Shown piece after piece: positions 17,895 to 27,355 of a DNA stretch of 37,343 nt. Numbering within the stretch: position 1 is the first letter of the stretch; every line of letters starts with the position of its first letter. Made by a program: the position numbers and the translations under genes. The notes below the pieces were generated by a model that worked only from the letters and a program-made list of their open reading frames with translations, did no database searches and was not told the origin of the DNA. Source of the DNA: an uncultured Dorea sp. (GTDB taxonomy: Bacteria > Bacillota > Clostridia > Lachnospirales > Lachnospiraceae); assembly GCA_947652615.1 (NCBI GenBank), contig CANTDX010000038.1:1-37343 (forward strand). Reading direction: 5' to 3'.

Positions 17895-18435
17895 ATACAA
17901 TTGACTCTGCAATTTCCTCTGCCTTCTCTTTTCCTGATAGGACCTCGATCAGCTTCAACGCGAAATCAATCGCCGTTCCGACTCCCTGGCTGGTAATGAT
18001 ATTCCCGTCCACCGTCACCGGCGCTCCGGTGAGCGCGGCTCCCTGGATCTCCTTCTCCATGGCCGGATAACAGGTGACACGCTTCCCCTTCAGAATTCCC
18101 AGATTACTTAGAACCGTCGGCGCCGCACAGATCGCCCCGATCTTCTTCCCGTCCTCGAAGAAGTCCTTCACAACCCTGCGGACTCCCGCATGCTCGTCCA
18201 GATGCTTCGTTCCCGGCATCCCTCCCGGAAGTACGATCATGTCTGACTCCACAAAGTTCACTTCCTCAAACAGATCCTCCGTCTGTACATTGATCCCGTG
18301 AGAGCCATGCACCGTATACTCTTCCGTGATCGAAACCGTATCTACATATATCGTCGCCCTGCGCAGCAGGTCCACCACCGTCAGAGCCTCAACCTCTTCA
18401 AATCCGTCTGCCAGAAGCACACTTACCTTTTTCAT
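17875..18435 (-). CDS. DJ-1/PfpI family protein
   Basis: A 186-residue protein of the DJ-1 subgroup (YajL/ThiJ-like). The nucleophile is Cys103 in the elbow AICAAPTVL, with the acidic residue in GFEEVEA near residue 14 and a conserved ALTGAPVTVDGNIITSQG region. Family members act as chaperones, glyoxalases or deglycases; the sequence does not say which. AGAGGAGGG lies before the ATG. It is divergent from the CYTH gene and overlaps the lipoprotein gene downstream. Confidence 0.9.
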   Translation of the reverse strand: MKKVSVLLADGFEEVEALTVVDLLRRATIYVDTVSITEEYTVHGSHGINVQTEDLFEEVNFVESDMIVLPGGMPGTKHLDEHAGVRRVVKDFFEDGKKIGAICAAPTVLSNLGILKGKRVTCYPAMEKEIQGAALTGAPVTVDGNIITSQGVGTAIDFALKLIEVLSGKEKAEEIAESIVYEKKKK

Positions 18436-18465
18436 GGCAATCCCTCCTCTTAATTTATTCTATAA

Positions 18466-18494
18466 TTTACTTTCATCCTAAACTGTATTATAAT
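18466..18494 (+). promoter_or_regulatory. Promoter of the CYTH gene
   Basis: TTTACT (18466-18471), a 17-base spacer and TATAAT (18489-18494) form a good promoter. The expected start near 18501 leaves only a few bases before the GGAGG at 18506-18510. The DJ-1 promoter must overlap it on the other strand (TAGAAT-like element in the same 60 bases). Confidence 0.65.
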
Positions 18495-18519
18495 GATTCC
18501 AGACAGGAGGTACAAAATA

Positions 18520-18975
18520 TTGGAAATCGAACGCAAATATCTCGTACATCGGCTGCCCGAACATCTTACGGATTATCCCTGCCGGACGATCACGCAAGGG
18601 TATCTGAACACTTCCCCTGTGATACGGATCCGCCGGGACAATGATAAGTACGAACTCACCTATAAGTCCAAGGGCCTTATGGCAAGACAGGAATATAACC
18701 TTCCTCTGACCCAGGAAGCCTACGAACATCTTCTCTCCAAGATCGACGGATACCTGATCCGCAAGAAACGTTACATGATCCCCCTTAAGTGCGGTCTGAC
18801 CGCGGAACTTGACGTCTTCGAGGAGCAGCTTGCCCCTCTTCTGCTTGTGGAGGTTGAATTCCAAAGCGAAGAAGACGCCCTGTCCTTCGTCCCGCCTTCC
18901 TGGTTTGGGGAAGATGTAACCTTCTCCGGGGAATACCACAACAGCCGTCTCGCCGGTATGGCATCCTGTCCGTGA
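18520..18975 (+). CDS. CYTH domain protein (triphosphate tunnel metalloenzyme)
   Basis: A 151-residue CYTH protein, a family that hydrolyses inorganic triphosphate or related organic triphosphates in a beta-tunnel. The signature EIERK is at the very N-terminus, followed by VIRIRRDNDKYELTYKSKG with the phosphate-binding Arg/Lys residues and later the ELDVFEE and VEVEF acidic strands. I choose the TTG at 18520 because GGAGG lies nine bases upstream and the ExExK motif must be N-terminal; an ATG at 18493 lies inside the -10 element. It converges with aspartate kinase, with 13 bases between the stops. Confidence 0.82.
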   Translation: MEIERKYLVHRLPEHLTDYPCRTITQGYLNTSPVIRIRRDNDKYELTYKSKGLMARQEYNLPLTQEAYEHLLSKIDGYLIRKKRYMIPLKCGLTAELDVFEEQLAPLLLVEVEFQSEEDALSFVPPSWFGEDVTFSGEYHNSRLAGMASCP

Positions 18976-18988
18976 TCCCTTACCGGCG

Positions 18989-20197
18989 TCAGTCCGCCAA
19001 TGCGAAGCCGTCGTGGACGGCGTTCATCGCCTTGTCGATATCCTTCTCCGGTACCAGCACCGTGATACGGATCTCAGAGGTCGAGATCATATTGATATTG
19101 ATCCTGGAATTATACAAGGCTTCGAACATCTTCGCCGCCACGCCGGGATTGCTCATCATCCCCGCTCCCACGACGGATAGTTTCGCCACGTCTTCATTCC
19201 AGGTGATATCCTGTATCGTAAGTCTCTCCTGGTTCTCCCTTAAGTTCCTGATCGCAGCCTCCAGATCATCGGATGCCACCGTAAAGGAGATATCCTTCGT
19301 CCCCTCTCTTCCCACAGACTGCAGGATAATATCTACATTGATGTTATTCTTCGCCAACGTATCGAAGATACGGAACGCGATTCCCGGCTTATCCTCCACT
19401 CCGATCACAGAGATCCTGGCTGTATTCTTGTCGGCAGCCACACCGGTCACTAATAATTTCTCCATCCCCTTTGCCTCCTTGACTACGGTTCCTTCTGAAC
19501 GGTTCAGGCTGGACCGAACAACCAGTTCGACATTGTATTTCTTCGCCATCTCCACTGAACGGTTGTGGAGAACTCTTGCTCCCAGGCTTGCAAGCTCCAG
19601 CATCTCATCATAGGTAATCATGTCGATCTTCCGGGCATTCTTAACCACCCTTGGATCTGCCGTATATACGCCGTCCACGTCCGTATAGATCTCACATCTG
19701 TCCGCATGCAGGGCCGCAGCCAGGGCCACCGCCGTAGTATCCGACCCTCCGCGGCCAAGAGTCGTGATATCCTCGTATTTGTTCACACCCTGGAATCCGG
19801 TCACGATCACGATCTTCCGGGAATCCAGTTCATGAAGGATCCGCTCTGTCTCCACACGCTTAAACCGTGCATTGCCGTACCTGGAAGTAGAATGCATCCG
19901 CACCTGGAACGCGTTCAGGGACACCGCCGGCACATCAAGGGACTGCATGGCCATAGCCATCAGGGATACGGATACCTGCTCGCCCGTGGTAAGGAGCATA
20001 TCGATCTCCCGCTTCTTGGCCCTGGGATTGATCGTATCCGCAAGCGCCAGCAGCTCGTCTGTCGTATCCCCCATCGCGGACAGCACAACGACCACATCAT
20101 TTCCCGCTTTATAATCTTCTATACATCTCCTGGCAACATTAAAGATCCTCTCCTTATTCGCCACGGAGCTGCCGCCAAATTTCTTAACTATCAGCAT
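18989..20197 (-). CDS. Aspartate kinase
   Basis: A 402-residue enzyme that phosphorylates aspartate, the first step toward threonine, methionine and lysine. The amino acid kinase domain begins with VKKFGGSSVANKERI and has the FQGVNKYEDITTLGRGGSDTTA substrate region. Two ACT domains follow from about residue 260 (TGVAADKNTARISVIGVEDKPG and LSVVGAGMMSNPGVAAKMFEAL), expected to bind an amino acid effector. The start at 20197 has GGAGGAGG. It overlaps the preceding mutase-like gene by seven bases, so the two are translated together. Order with hom and the putative homoserine kinase suggests a threonine-dedicated isozyme, although feedback specificity cannot be read. Confidence 0.94.
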   Translation of the reverse strand: MLIVKKFGGSSVANKERIFNVARRCIEDYKAGNDVVVVLSAMGDTTDELLALADTINPRAKKREIDMLLTTGEQVSVSLMAMAMQSLDVPAVSLNAFQVRMHSTSRYGNARFKRVETERILHELDSRKIVIVTGFQGVNKYEDITTLGRGGSDTTAVALAAALHADRCEIYTDVDGVYTADPRVVKNARKIDMITYDEMLELASLGARVLHNRSVEMAKKYNVELVVRSSLNRSEGTVVKEAKGMEKLLVTGVAADKNTARISVIGVEDKPGIAFRIFDTLAKNNINVDIILQSVGREGTKDISFTVASDDLEAAIRNLRENQERLTIQDITWNEDVAKLSVVGAGMMSNPGVAAKMFEALYNSRININMISTSEIRITVLVPEKDIDKAMNAVHDGFALAD

Positions 20198-21417
20198 AGT
20201 TCCTCCTCCGGATTCACCTCTTCTAACAAATGTCCGATCAGGAGGTATCCGTCCTGCCATTTTCTCCCCGTCAGCGCTGCCGTCGCCTCTGAATAGACTG
20301 CCGCTCCCTGGGAATCTCTGGTACTGTCATACAGAAGATATGGAACCGGCTCGCCTGTATGGGTGCGCGCCTCTATCGGTGTCGGATGATCCGGAAGCAG
20401 TAAGATGCGGAAATCCTCTCCTGCCTTCCGAAGTCCATTCAGTACGCCTCCCAATATCTTCTCATCCACATATTCTATCGCAGTGATCTTGTCTTCTATC
20501 CTTCCTTGATGCCCCATCTCGTCCGGAGCCTCTACATGGATATAAGCAAAATCATACCCGCCTTTGGTGAGAGCCTCCACAGCCGCGCCGGCCTTGCCCT
20601 CATAATTCGTATGGAGTCCGCCGTTGGCTCCTTCTACCAGGATCCGGTCCATATCTGCACCGACTGCAATCCCCTTGAGCAGATCTACCGCAGAGATCAT
20701 CACGCCCTTCTTCCCGGTACGTTCCCCGAAGGATGTAAGGGCCGGCTTCTTCCCCGCTCCCCAGAACCATGCCGAGTTCGCCGGTTTTAATCCCTGCTCC
20801 TTACGTTTTACATTCAGAGGGTGGTTTCTCAGGATGTCATAACTCTTCTTCATCATATCCCGCAGCACCTCATCCTTGGGAAGATATTCCCCGATCCGGC
20901 GTGTCAGGATATCGTGAGGAGGCGTCAATTCTATCACCTTCCCTTCTTTCCAGATCAACAGGTGGCGGTAACTGGTGCCCGCGTAGAATTCATAACCTTC
21001 TCTTCCAAGCCCATCCTTCAGAGCTTCAATAAGAACCGCCGCATCCTCCGTATCAATCTCGTCGGAGCTGTGGTCGAGGATGACCTGGTCTTCATACTCC
21101 CCTTCCTCCTCCGTCACAGAGACAAGGTTGCACCGGAACGATACGTCTGTATCCTCCATCTGTACCCCGATACTAAGCGCCTCCAACGGAGATCTGCCTG
21201 TATAATAGATCTTCGGGTCATAGCCCATGACCGAGAGATTGGCCGTATCACTTCCCGGCGCCATACCCTCCGGAACCATGGACGCCATGCCAAGCTCCGA
21301 CACCGGCGCAAGACTGTCCATCACAGGCGTCCTTGCAGCCTGAAGTGTCGTCCGCCCTCCCAGCTCTTCAAGCGGCCTGCCTGCCATGCCGTCACTTAAA
21401 ATGATTACATATTTCAT
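20191..21417 (-). CDS. Phosphoglycerate mutase-like protein, proposed homoserine kinase
   Basis: A 408-residue member of the alkaline phosphatase superfamily, close to the archaeal-type cofactor-independent phosphoglycerate mutases. The metal-site motifs are visible: LSDGMAG near the N-terminus, GSDTANLSVMGYDP, HVEAPDEMGHQG and LLPDHPTP. A subfamily of these (described as 'proposed homoserine kinase') is found beside homoserine dehydrogenase in genomes without a classic ThrB. Here it lies between hom (13 bases upstream) and aspartate kinase (seven-base overlap), which fits that role. A glycolytic mutase function remains possible, but the gene linkage argues against it. Confidence 0.88.
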   Translation of the reverse strand: MKYVIILSDGMAGRPLEELGGRTTLQAARTPVMDSLAPVSELGMASMVPEGMAPGSDTANLSVMGYDPKIYYTGRSPLEALSIGVQMEDTDVSFRCNLVSVTEEEGEYEDQVILDHSSDEIDTEDAAVLIEALKDGLGREGYEFYAGTSYRHLLIWKEGKVIELTPPHDILTRRIGEYLPKDEVLRDMMKKSYDILRNHPLNVKRKEQGLKPANSAWFWGAGKKPALTSFGERTGKKGVMISAVDLLKGIAVGADMDRILVEGANGGLHTNYEGKAGAAVEALTKGGYDFAYIHVEAPDEMGHQGRIEDKITAIEYVDEKILGGVLNGLRKAGEDFRILLLPDHPTPIEARTHTGEPVPYLLYDSTRDSQGAAVYSEATAALTGRKWQDGYLLIGHLLEEVNPEEELC

Positions 21418-21430
21418 TGATTCTTCACTC

Positions 21431-22654
21431 CTAACCCTCTACACGGATCATGTGAAGGATCTGATCCCTATAGATATTCGCCCTTGTCACATAATCGCCT
21501 TCCATCATCACAGGAGTCACGAAACCAAATTCTCCTTCCAGTCCTTCTGCCCTCACGACTTCAACCTCTCCGAAGGAGTCGCGAAGCCTGGGAAGCAGTT
21601 CTTCTTCATTCCCTCTGATCCTGACAAAGAACCGGCGCTTCGCGTCCGCCTTGTCCTCCAGCTGCAGCTTCTCCTGCTTCCACATGGTCATGATATTCCT
21701 GTTCAGATGCTTCGCCGCATCCACCACATCCGCCACAACCGCACTCGCTGTGGGAAGCTTTCCTGCCCCGCTCCCGTAGAACATTGCGTCGCCCAGGACA
21801 TTGCCGTGTACGAAAATAGAATTAAACACACCATTGACATTGTAAAGAGGGTGCTCCGGATACAGCATACACGGCGCTACAATGGCATGAAGACGGTTCC
21901 CCGCATGGCGCTTACTGGACGCCAGAAGCTTGATCGTCGTCCCCATAGCCTTCGCATACTTCATATCTTCCACCGAGATCTCCGTGATTCCTTCACAGTA
22001 AATATCTTCAAAATCAACCTGCTGCCCCGAGATCAGGGACGACAGGATCGCGATCTTCCTGCAGGCGTCATATCCTTCCACGTCCGCCTCCGGATTGCGC
22101 TCTGCATACCCGTTGGCCTGCGCCTCCTTAAGAACTGCATCGTAGTCTGCCCCCTCATAGAACATCTTCGTCAGCATATAGTTCGTAGTTCCGTTCAGGA
22201 TACCGGTGATCTCCTCGATCTCATCCGCCGTAAGCGAAGAGTTCAGCGGACGGATGATCGGAATCCCGCCGCCCACGCTCGCCTCGAACAGGAAATTAAT
22301 ATTCTGCTCTTTGGCAATAGACAGAAGCTCCGCACCGTGCTTCGCCACCAGCGCCTTATTCGACGTAGCCACGCTCTTCCCCGCCTGAAGGCATCTCTTG
22401 ACGAAGGTATATGCCGGTTCGATCCCGCCCATCACCTCCACCACGACCTTGATCTCGTCATCCGACACGATCTTCTCGAAATCATGGACGATCTTCTCCT
22501 GGATCGGATCACCCGGGAAGTCCCTTAAGTCCAGCACGTACTTAATATTCAGTTCATCACCGATCCTCTGGTTGATGCGGGCGCCGTTGGTATTTACGAC
22601 CTCCACAACCCCGGAGCCTACCGTTCCATATCCCATAACTGCTATATTTACCAT
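21431..22654 (-). CDS. hom: Homoserine dehydrogenase
   Basis: A 407-residue NAD(P)-dependent enzyme that reduces aspartate semialdehyde to homoserine. The nucleotide-binding loop is GYGTVGSGVVEVV; the catalytic domain has SVGGGIPIIRPL, GILNGTTNYMLT and PEADVEGYDACRK, which carries the conserved Asp/Lys pair. A C-terminal ACT domain (about 325-405) should give threonine feedback control. The start at 22654 is set by AAAGGAGGAAC. It follows prfB by 48 bases and begins the threonine gene group. Confidence 0.96.
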   Translation of the reverse strand: MVNIAVMGYGTVGSGVVEVVNTNGARINQRIGDELNIKYVLDLRDFPGDPIQEKIVHDFEKIVSDDEIKVVVEVMGGIEPAYTFVKRCLQAGKSVATSNKALVAKHGAELLSIAKEQNINFLFEASVGGGIPIIRPLNSSLTADEIEEITGILNGTTNYMLTKMFYEGADYDAVLKEAQANGYAERNPEADVEGYDACRKIAILSSLISGQQVDFEDIYCEGITEISVEDMKYAKAMGTTIKLLASSKRHAGNRLHAIVAPCMLYPEHPLYNVNGVFNSIFVHGNVLGDAMFYGSGAGKLPTASAVVADVVDAAKHLNRNIMTMWKQEKLQLEDKADAKRRFFVRIRGNEEELLPRLRDSFGEVEVVRAEGLEGEFGFVTPVMMEGDYVTRANIYRDQILHMIRVEG

Positions 22655-22702
22655 CTGTTGTTCCTCCTTTTTATTCCCGCGAAGCAATGAGCCAGGCAGC
22701 GC

Positions 22703-23810
22703 CTATGCATCACACTGTCTTACAAGGTACGCATTCATAAATGCATCAATACCGCCGTCCAGCACCGCCGTCACATTACTGTTCTCCTCGTTCGTCCTGT
22801 GATCCTTCACCATCGTATAAGGCTGCATCACATACGAACGGATCTGATTACCAAAACCGATCTCTTTGACTTCTCCGCGGATATCCGATACCTTCTCCGC
22901 CTGCTCCTGTTCCTTTAGAAGCTTAAGCTTCACCTTCAACATCTGCATAGCCTTCTCCTTGTTGAAATGCTGGGAGCGCTCATTCTGGCACTGCACTACG
23001 ATTCCCGTAGGAAGGTGGGTGATACGGATCGCCGAGGATGTCTTATTGACATGCTGGCCTCCCGCCCCGCTTGCCCGGTACGTGTCGATCTTCAGTTCAT
23101 CGTCCGCAAGCTCGATGTCGATCTCATCCTCGATATCAGGAACCACATCGCAGGACGCAAATGACGTCTGCCTCTTCCCCGCCGCATTGAACGGCGATAT
23201 CCTGACCAGACGGTGGACGCCTTTCTCGGACTTCAGATAACCGTAGGCATTCTCTCCGTTCACCTCGAAGGTGACCGCCTTCGTTCCTGCAATATCCCCG
23301 TCCAGATAATCAAGCACCTGAATGGAGAATCCCTTCCGCTCCGCCCACCGGCTGTACATCCGATAGAGCATGCTGGCCCAGTCGCAGGATTCGGTTCCTC
23401 CCGCTCCCGCATGGATCGTCACGATCGCATTGCAGGAATCATACTCTCCGGACAGAAGCGTCCGTATCCTGAGAGCCTCAAACTCCTCTTCAAACTCCCT
23501 GATCTCCGACTCCAGTTCTTTCACCATGGAAGCATCGTTCTCCTCATAGCCCATCTCAATCAGGAGATTGATATCGTCATATGAAGTATACAGCTTCTTA
23601 ATAGTATCCGTAAGCTCCTGGAGACTCTTAAGCTCCTTCATCAGACTCTGCGATTCCTCCGGGTTATCCCAGAATCCCGGCTCCTCTATCTTCTTCTGCA
23701 GCTCCTCAATACGTCTCTCCTTGCCTGCAAGGTCAAAGTGAATCCCTCATTCCGGCAAGAGGTTCTTCGTATGCATTCATCAAAGTCTTAAACTGATCTA
23801 ATTCAACCAT
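22703..23810 (-). CDS. prfB: Peptide chain release factor 2, with programmed +1 frameshift
   Basis: Release factor 2 for UGA and UAA stops. The first 25 codons run from the ATG at 23810 to an in-frame TGA (23733-23735); reading resumes one base on and continues to 22703, giving 368 residues, the normal length. The stop-codon-recognition motif SPF is at about residues 205-207, and the peptidyl-transferase motif GGQ at about 250-252 within SGAGGQHVNKTSS. Low RF2 lets the ribosome slip and make more RF2, an autoregulatory loop. It lies downstream of secA, the usual neighbour. Programs that ignore the shift would miss the N-terminal domain. Confidence 0.96.
23733..23750 (-). promoter_or_regulatory. 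RF2 autoregulatory frameshift site
   Basis: In the reading direction a Shine-Dalgarno-like GAGGGA precedes CTT TGA C with the short spacing needed for ribosome slippage. This is the known prfB recoding signal, with the slippery CTT and the weak TGA-C stop context both intact. Confidence 0.93.
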
Positions 23811-23868
23811 CTCATCACCTCTTTCTGTCTATATTATAATGGCCCGGCCTTTCGGACGCTTGTATCTA

Positions 23869-26433
23869 TCACTTCCGGCCGCAGCACTGCTTATACTTCT
23901 TACCGCTTCCACACGGACACGGATCATTCGGATATACCTTCTTCTCCACGCGTTTCTTAGGTCCGCGCACAGCAGTGTCGTCCCGGTTCGTTCCGGTCAC
24001 CTTCGCCACCTGTTCTCTCTCGACCTTCTGCTCGATCCTCACATGGAACAGCGCACGAATCGTGTCCTCCGCGATACTCCTGGTCATCTCATCGAACATA
24101 TCATAGCCGAGCATCTTGTATTCCACCTTCGGATCCCTGTTGCCGTAAGCCTGCAGGCCGATTCCCTGGCGAAGCTGGTCCATATCGTCAATATGGGCCA
24201 TCCATTTTGCATCGATCACCTTCAGAAGGATCACCCGCTCCACTTCACGGACATGCTCTGCCTCCGGGAACTCCGTCTCCTTCGCCTCATACGCCTTGGC
24301 AGCCCGTTCCTTTAACAGATGCTTCAGTTCCTTCTGTCCCATCCCGCGCACGTCTTCCTCAGTGACTGCCGCGATCGGGATCGTATTATGGATGGTAAGG
24401 TTCAGCTCCGACAGGTTCCACTCGTCGTAATCCTGATCCTTGCCGGTCACCATATCCACCACATTTTCCACATATTCATTCATCATGTGGAAAATGGAAT
24501 CACGCATATTCTCGCCGTCCAATACCCGGCGTCTCTCCTCGTAGATGATCTCTCTCTGCTCATTCATGACCTGATCGTAATCCAGCAGGTTCTTACGGAT
24601 ACCAAAGTTATTGGCCTCGATCTTCTGCTGTGCCTTCTCAATTGCGCTCGAGAGCATCTTGTGTTCGATCTGTTCTCCGTCTTCCACGCCCAGAGCCGTA
24701 AACACGCTCATCAGACGCTCGGAACCGAACAGACGCATCAGGTCATCCTCCAGGGAAATGTAGAATCTGGACTCTCCCGGGTCTCCCTGACGCCCGGAAC
24801 GGCCGCGGAGCTGATTGTCGATACGTCTGGACTCATGCCGCTCCGTACCGATGATCTTAAGTCCTCCGGCTTCCTTCGCCTCATCGTCCAGCTTGATATC
24901 CGTACCGCGGCCCGCCATATTAGTGGCAATGGTCACCGCGTCATGTACGCCCGCCTGAGCAACGATCTCAGCCTCCATCTCATGAAACTTGGCATTCAAT
25001 ACATTATGCTTGATCCCGCGCCTCTTAAGCATCCCGCTCAAAAGCTCGGAATTCTCAATGGTAATAGTACCCACCAGCACCGGCTGATGTCTTGCGTGGG
25101 CTTCCTCAATAGCGTCGCAGACTGCCCGGAACTTCTCCTTCTGGGTCTTATACACCGCATCGTCCAGATCCTTACGGGCAACCGGCTTATTGGTCGGGAT
25201 CTCGATAACGTCCATCCCGTAGATCTCCCTGAACTCCTTCTCTTCCGTCAGCGCCGTACCGGTCATACCTGCTTTCTTCGCAAATTTATTAAACAAATTC
25301 TGGAAGGTGATCGTCGCAAGCGTCTTGCTCTCTCTCTTCACCTTCACATGCTCCTTCGCCTCGATCGCCTGATGCAGTCCGTCTGAGTAACGGCGTCCCG
25401 GCATGATACGTCCCGTAAACTCGTCGACGATCAGGACCTCGTCCTCCTTCACCACATAATCCTTATCCCTGAACATCAGGTTATGGGCGCGCAGCGCCAG
25501 GATAATGTTATGCTGGATCTCCAGATTCTCCGGATCCGCCAGGTTCTCAATATGGAAGAACTGCTCGACCTTCTTGACACCGTCCTCGGTCAGATTGATA
25601 TTCTTCTCCTTCTCATTGACAATAAAATCTCCGGTCTCCTCAATATCCTCGCCCATAATGGCATTCATCTTGCTGAATTCCCCGCTGGCTTCCCCTCGTT
25701 CCAACTGGCGCGCCAGGATATCGCACGCTTCATAGAGCTTCGTAGACTTCCCGCTCTGGCCGGATATGATCAGCGGCGTCCTCGCCTCGTCGATCAATAC
25801 AGAGTCCACCTCATCGATGATGGCATACTTAAGCCCCCTCTGCACCAGCTGTTCCTTGTAGATCACCATGTTATCCCTCAGGTAATCGAAGCCAAGCTCG
25901 TTGTTCGTCACATAAGTAATATCACAGTTATATGCCGCACGTCTCTCGTCGTTATCCATACTATTGAGCACGACGCCGACCGTAAGTCCTAAGAATTCAT
26001 GTACCTGCCCCATCCACTCGGCATCACGCTTTGCCAGGTAATCATTGACCGTTACAACATGTACGCCTTCGCCGGTCAGGGCATTCAGATAAGCCGGCAG
26101 CGTAGAGACCAGCGTCTTGCCTTCACCGGTACGCATCTCAGAGATACGCCCCTGATGGAGAATGATACCGCCGATGATCTGGACCCGGAAATGCCGAAGC
26201 CCAAGCACCCTCACCGATGCCTCCCGCACTACCGCAAATGCCTCCGGCAGCACGTCGTCCAACGTCTCGCCGTCGGCGAGCCTTGCCTTAAATTCTCTCG
26301 TCTTATCCTTCAATTCACTGTCCGACAACTTCTGCATCACCGGCTCAAGCGACTCAACCTCATCCACGATCGGATAGATCCTCTTCAATTCATTCTCACT
26401 ATGTGTTCCGAATATTTTCTGCATTAAACCCAT
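23869..26433 (-). CDS. secA: Preprotein translocase ATPase SecA
   Basis: An 854-residue motor that drives proteins through SecYEG. Walker A is MRTGEGKTL, the DEAD-like motif is [20 protein letters not shown], and the second RecA fold has [10 protein letters not shown] and [13 protein letters not shown]. The C-terminus ends in the zinc-binding tail [13 protein letters not shown] that contacts SecB-like partners or lipids. The start is the ATG at 26433 with AAGGAG upstream; the longer in-frame version would begin inside the promoter. prfB follows after 58 bases. Confidence 0.97.
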   Translation of the reverse strand: MGLMQKIFGTHSENELKRIYPIVDEVESLEPVMQKLSDSELKDKTREFKARLADGETLDDVLPEAFAVVREASVRVLGLRHFRVQIIGGIILHQGRISEMRTGEGKTLVSTLPAYLNALTGEGVHVVTVNDYLAKRDAEWMGQVHEFLGLTVGVVLNSMDNDERRAAYNCDITYVTNNELGFDYLRDNMVIYKEQLVQRGLKYAIIDEVDSVLIDEARTPLIISGQSGKSTKLYEACDILARQLERGEASGEFSKMNAIMGEDIEETGDFIVNEKEKNINLTEDGVKKVEQFFHIENLADPENLEIQHNIILALRAHNLMFRDKDYVVKEDEVLIVDEFTGRIMPGRRYSDGLHQAIEAKEHVKVKRESKTLATITFQNLFNKFAKKAGMTGTALTEEKEFREIYGMDVIEIPTNKPVARKDLDDAVYKTQKEKFRAVCDAIEEAHARHQPVLVGTITIENSELLSGMLKRRGIKHNVLNAKFHEMEAEIVAQAGVHDAVTIATNMAGRGTDIKLDDEAKEAGGLKIIGTERHESRRIDNQLRGRSGRQGDPGESRFYISLEDDLMRLFGSERLMSVFTALGVEDGEQIEHKMLSSAIEKAQQKIEANNFGIRKNLLDYDQVMNEQREIIYEERRRVLDGENMRDSIFHMMNEYVENVVDMVTGKDQDYDEWNLSELNLTIHNTIPIAAVTEEDVRGMGQKELKHLLKERAAKAYEAKETEFPEAEHVREVERVILLKVIDAKWMAHIDDMDQLRQGIGLQAYGNRDPKVEYKMLGYDMFDEMTRSIAEDTIRALFHVRIEQKVEREQVAKVTGTNRDDTAVRGPKKRVEKKVYPNDPCPCGSGKKYKQCCGRK

Positions 26434-26487
26434 ATGATAATTACTCCTTATCATTAATTTGATACCAGGACACGCTCCAAAACGCCC

Positions 26488-26538
26488 TAGAATGACCACT
26501 TTATCCTCCATTCTAGCACTATCCATAGGCCAATTCAA
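26488..26538 (-). promoter_or_regulatory. secA promoter with inverted repeat over the -10
   Basis: TTGAAT (26538-26533), a 17-base spacer and TAGAAT (26515-26510) on the minus strand. The -10 is also one arm of a seven-base inverted repeat (TAGAATG at 26515-26509, CATTCTA at 26494-26488) spanning the transcription start. The leader before the SecA ATG is about 70 bases. Confidence 0.65.
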
Positions 26539-26565
26539 CTAATTTATGAACTGTTAACAAACTGT

Positions 26566-27345
26566 TTAATTTTCCGTAATAGGATGTTTGACCGCCTGAT
26601 AGGGAATATTTCCCCCAAAAAGATCTAACGCACTCCCGATCGTATAGTCAAGCTTCCCGCCTGAAATCTTGCGGAAATGCTTCAGATCATCAAGGCTTCC
26701 GATCCCCCCCGCATAGGTCGTCGGTATCTTAGCATAGCTGCCGAGAAGCTTCACCAGTTCTTCCTCAATCCCTGACGCCTTCCCCTCTACGTCAACACCG
26801 TGCACCAGGAATTCATCACAGTATCCTGCGATCTCCTCTAAGATCTTGCGGGTCAGCCTCACCTGGGTAAATGTCTGCCAGCGGTTCGTCACGATATAAT
26901 AGCCGCCGTCCTTCCTGCGGCAGCTTAGGTCGATCACCACATGCTCCCTGCCTACGGCCCGGCATAGCTTATCCATGTTCTCCCAACGGATCTCCCCGTC
27001 CCGGAATACATAAGAAGTAACGATCACATGGCTTGCCCCGGCTTCCAGGTAGACTTCTGCATTCTCATCCGTGATCCCGCCGCCGATCTGCAGTCCGCCG
27101 GGGTACGCCGCAAGCGCCTTCATCGCCTGCTCCCTAGTCTTCTCATAATATTCGGAAGACGGCGGATTAAGAAGGATGATGTGCCCGCCCTTCAACCCGT
27201 CTCTTCTATATAAATGTGCAAAGTAATCCGCTCCCTGCTCTGCCTTATAATTCTCAACCGCCTGGTCGTTCTTATCCTTGAGGCTGCCGCCGACGATCTG
27301 CTTCACCGCTCCGTTGTGAATGTCTATACATGGTCTGAATCTCAT
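26566..27345 (-). CDS. hisA: Phosphoribosylformimino-AICAR ribotide isomerase, eukaryotic-type HisA
   Basis: A 259-residue TIM-barrel enzyme for the fourth step of histidine synthesis. It begins FRPCIDIHNGAVKQIVGG, with the N-terminal active-site Asp, and has QIGGGITDENAEVYLEAGASHVIVTS and TTYAGGIGSLDDLK, the two phosphate-binding loops. The longer loops and the spelling of these motifs match the fungal HIS6-like subgroup rather than the E. coli type. The start at 27345 has AAGGAGGAG, which overlaps the stop region of the LysR gene 10 bases upstream, so both form an operon. No other histidine gene is nearby. Confidence 0.88.
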   Translation of the reverse strand: MRFRPCIDIHNGAVKQIVGGSLKDKNDQAVENYKAEQGADYFAHLYRRDGLKGGHIILLNPPSSEYYEKTREQAMKALAAYPGGLQIGGGITDENAEVYLEAGASHVIVTSYVFRDGEIRWENMDKLCRAVGREHVVIDLSCRRKDGGYYIVTNRWQTFTQVRLTRKILEEIAGYCDEFLVHGVDVEGKASGIEEELVKLLGSYAKIPTTYAGGIGSLDDLKHFRKISGGKLDYTIGSALDLFGGNIPYQAVKHPITEN

Positions 27346-27355
27346 ATGCTCCTCC

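Noticed and set aside
18493..18519. Upstream ATG as start of the CYTH protein
   Set aside because: It overlaps the -10 hexamer TATAAT, and the signature ExExK would no longer be at the N-terminus; the TTG at 18520 has GGAGG.
21386..22528. Antisense open frame of 380 codons over hom
   Set aside because: Rich in His, Arg and Leu with no recognisable domain; it is a shadow of the hom codon usage.
24319..25386. Antisense open frame of 355 codons over secA
   Set aside because: Same reason: no start signal and no protein-like motif, while secA is unmistakable.
26434..26538. 35-codon N-terminal extension of SecA
   Set aside because: It would begin within the promoter and has no ribosome site; known SecA proteins start at MGLMQKIF.
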